Source: Geodermatophilaceae bacterium (lineage in GTDB: Bacteria > Actinomycetota > Actinomycetes > Mycobacteriales > Geodermatophilaceae). From it: a stretch of 11,921 bases of DNA. Where the stretch lies: assembly GCA_013812385.1 (NCBI GenBank), contig JACCTM010000386.1, forward strand, positions 1 through 11,921, read 5' to 3'. The notes beneath the pieces are model-generated. The model ran no database searches. It was given only the letters and a program-made list of their open reading frames with translations, and was not told the DNA's origin. Below, in pieces: positions 11,775-11,921 of the stretch (the first letter of the stretch is position 1; each line of letters starts with the position of its first letter). A program made the position numbers and the translations under genes.

Positions 11775-11921
11775 ATGCGCCGCAGGCTGTTGGTCATCGA
11801 CACCGACCCCGGAGTCGACGATGCGATCGCGATTCTGGTCGCTCTCGCGAGCCCAGAGGTCGAACTCCAAGCTGTGACAACTGTGTTCGGCAACGTTTCG
11901 GTCCAGCAGACGACGGAGAAC
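11775..11921 (+). CDS. Inosine-uridine preferring nucleoside hydrolase, N-terminal part (runs off right edge)
   Basis: Forty-nine codons are present, open at the window end. LLVIDTDPGVDDAIAILVAL (residues 5-24) carries the DTDPGxDDA calcium-binding motif that defines the IUNH nucleoside hydrolases. ELQAVTTVFGNVSVQQTTEN follows, matching the family's usual V-T-x-V-x-GN region. Such enzymes split ribonucleosides into base and ribose for salvage. GAGGTGGGA directly before the ATG is the ribosome-binding site. Only about the first sixth of the usual 310-330 residues is visible, so substrate preference cannot be judged. Confidence 0.92.
   Translation, partial: MRRRLLVIDTDPGVDDAIAILVALASPEVELQAVTTVFGNVSVQQTTEN

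Overview
The window reads as chromosomal DNA of a high-GC actinobacterium. Codons are strongly GC-biased, GTG starts are common, and the gene order matches the conserved region near the chromosomal origin in many Actinomycetota: ppiA - rhomboid protease - PH-domain protein - crgA - DUF881 protein - class E sortase - small membrane protein - pabA. In Mycobacterium and Streptomyces this block lies a few genes from dnaA/gyrB/gyrA. No dnaA, gyrase or tRNA gene is in this window. I cannot assign the genus from sequence alone.

Layout. Positions 1-284 (minus) hold the start of a winged-helix DNA-binding protein that runs off the left edge. Positions 285-581 are a non-coding divergent spacer with a four-unit, alternating-orientation repeat. 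Positions 582-3233 (plus) encode an APC-type amino-acid permease and two small lipoproteins. The lipoproteins look like diverged paralogues, and neither reading frame offers an ATG, GTG or TTG ahead of its signal peptide, so CTG starts are proposed. Positions 3271-4689 (plus) encode cyclophilin PpiA and a zinc-ribbon rhomboid protease. A near-perfect 22-bp palindrome (4722-4792) separates the rhomboid gene from the convergent PH-domain gene (4809-5276, minus). A thiolase (5314-6465, plus), which I do not recall as part of the standard block, follows behind a candidate leaderless promoter.

The thiolase converges on crgA (6636-6908, minus). The 170-bp gap between them carries a cluster of DnaA-box-like nonamers and two short palindromes. 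A likely plus-strand operon follows: DUF881 membrane protein, class E sortase with a cytoplasmic Tyr-Glu-Pro-Gln-Ser repeat tail, an unannotated 51-residue membrane protein, and the glutamine amidotransferase PabA (7069-9835). The familiar order then breaks. The pknB/pknA/PBP/rodA cluster expected next to pabA is absent; a gamma-glutamyltransferase-family hydrolase (9894-11681, minus) and a divergent nucleoside hydrolase (from 11775, running off the right edge) occupy the place.

How they work together. CrgA, the DUF881 protein, sortase and neighbours are envelope or division functions that usually travel together. PpiA and PabA are cytosolic housekeeping enzymes carried in the same block. The permease, lipoproteins, thiolase, gamma-glutamyltransferase and nucleoside hydrolase are nutrient-uptake and catabolic functions around or within it. 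I see no complete new defence, mobile or biosynthetic system. The most interesting unexplained material is non-coding: the 345-475 repeat array, the 4722-4792 palindrome and the 6513-6608 DnaA-box-like cluster.
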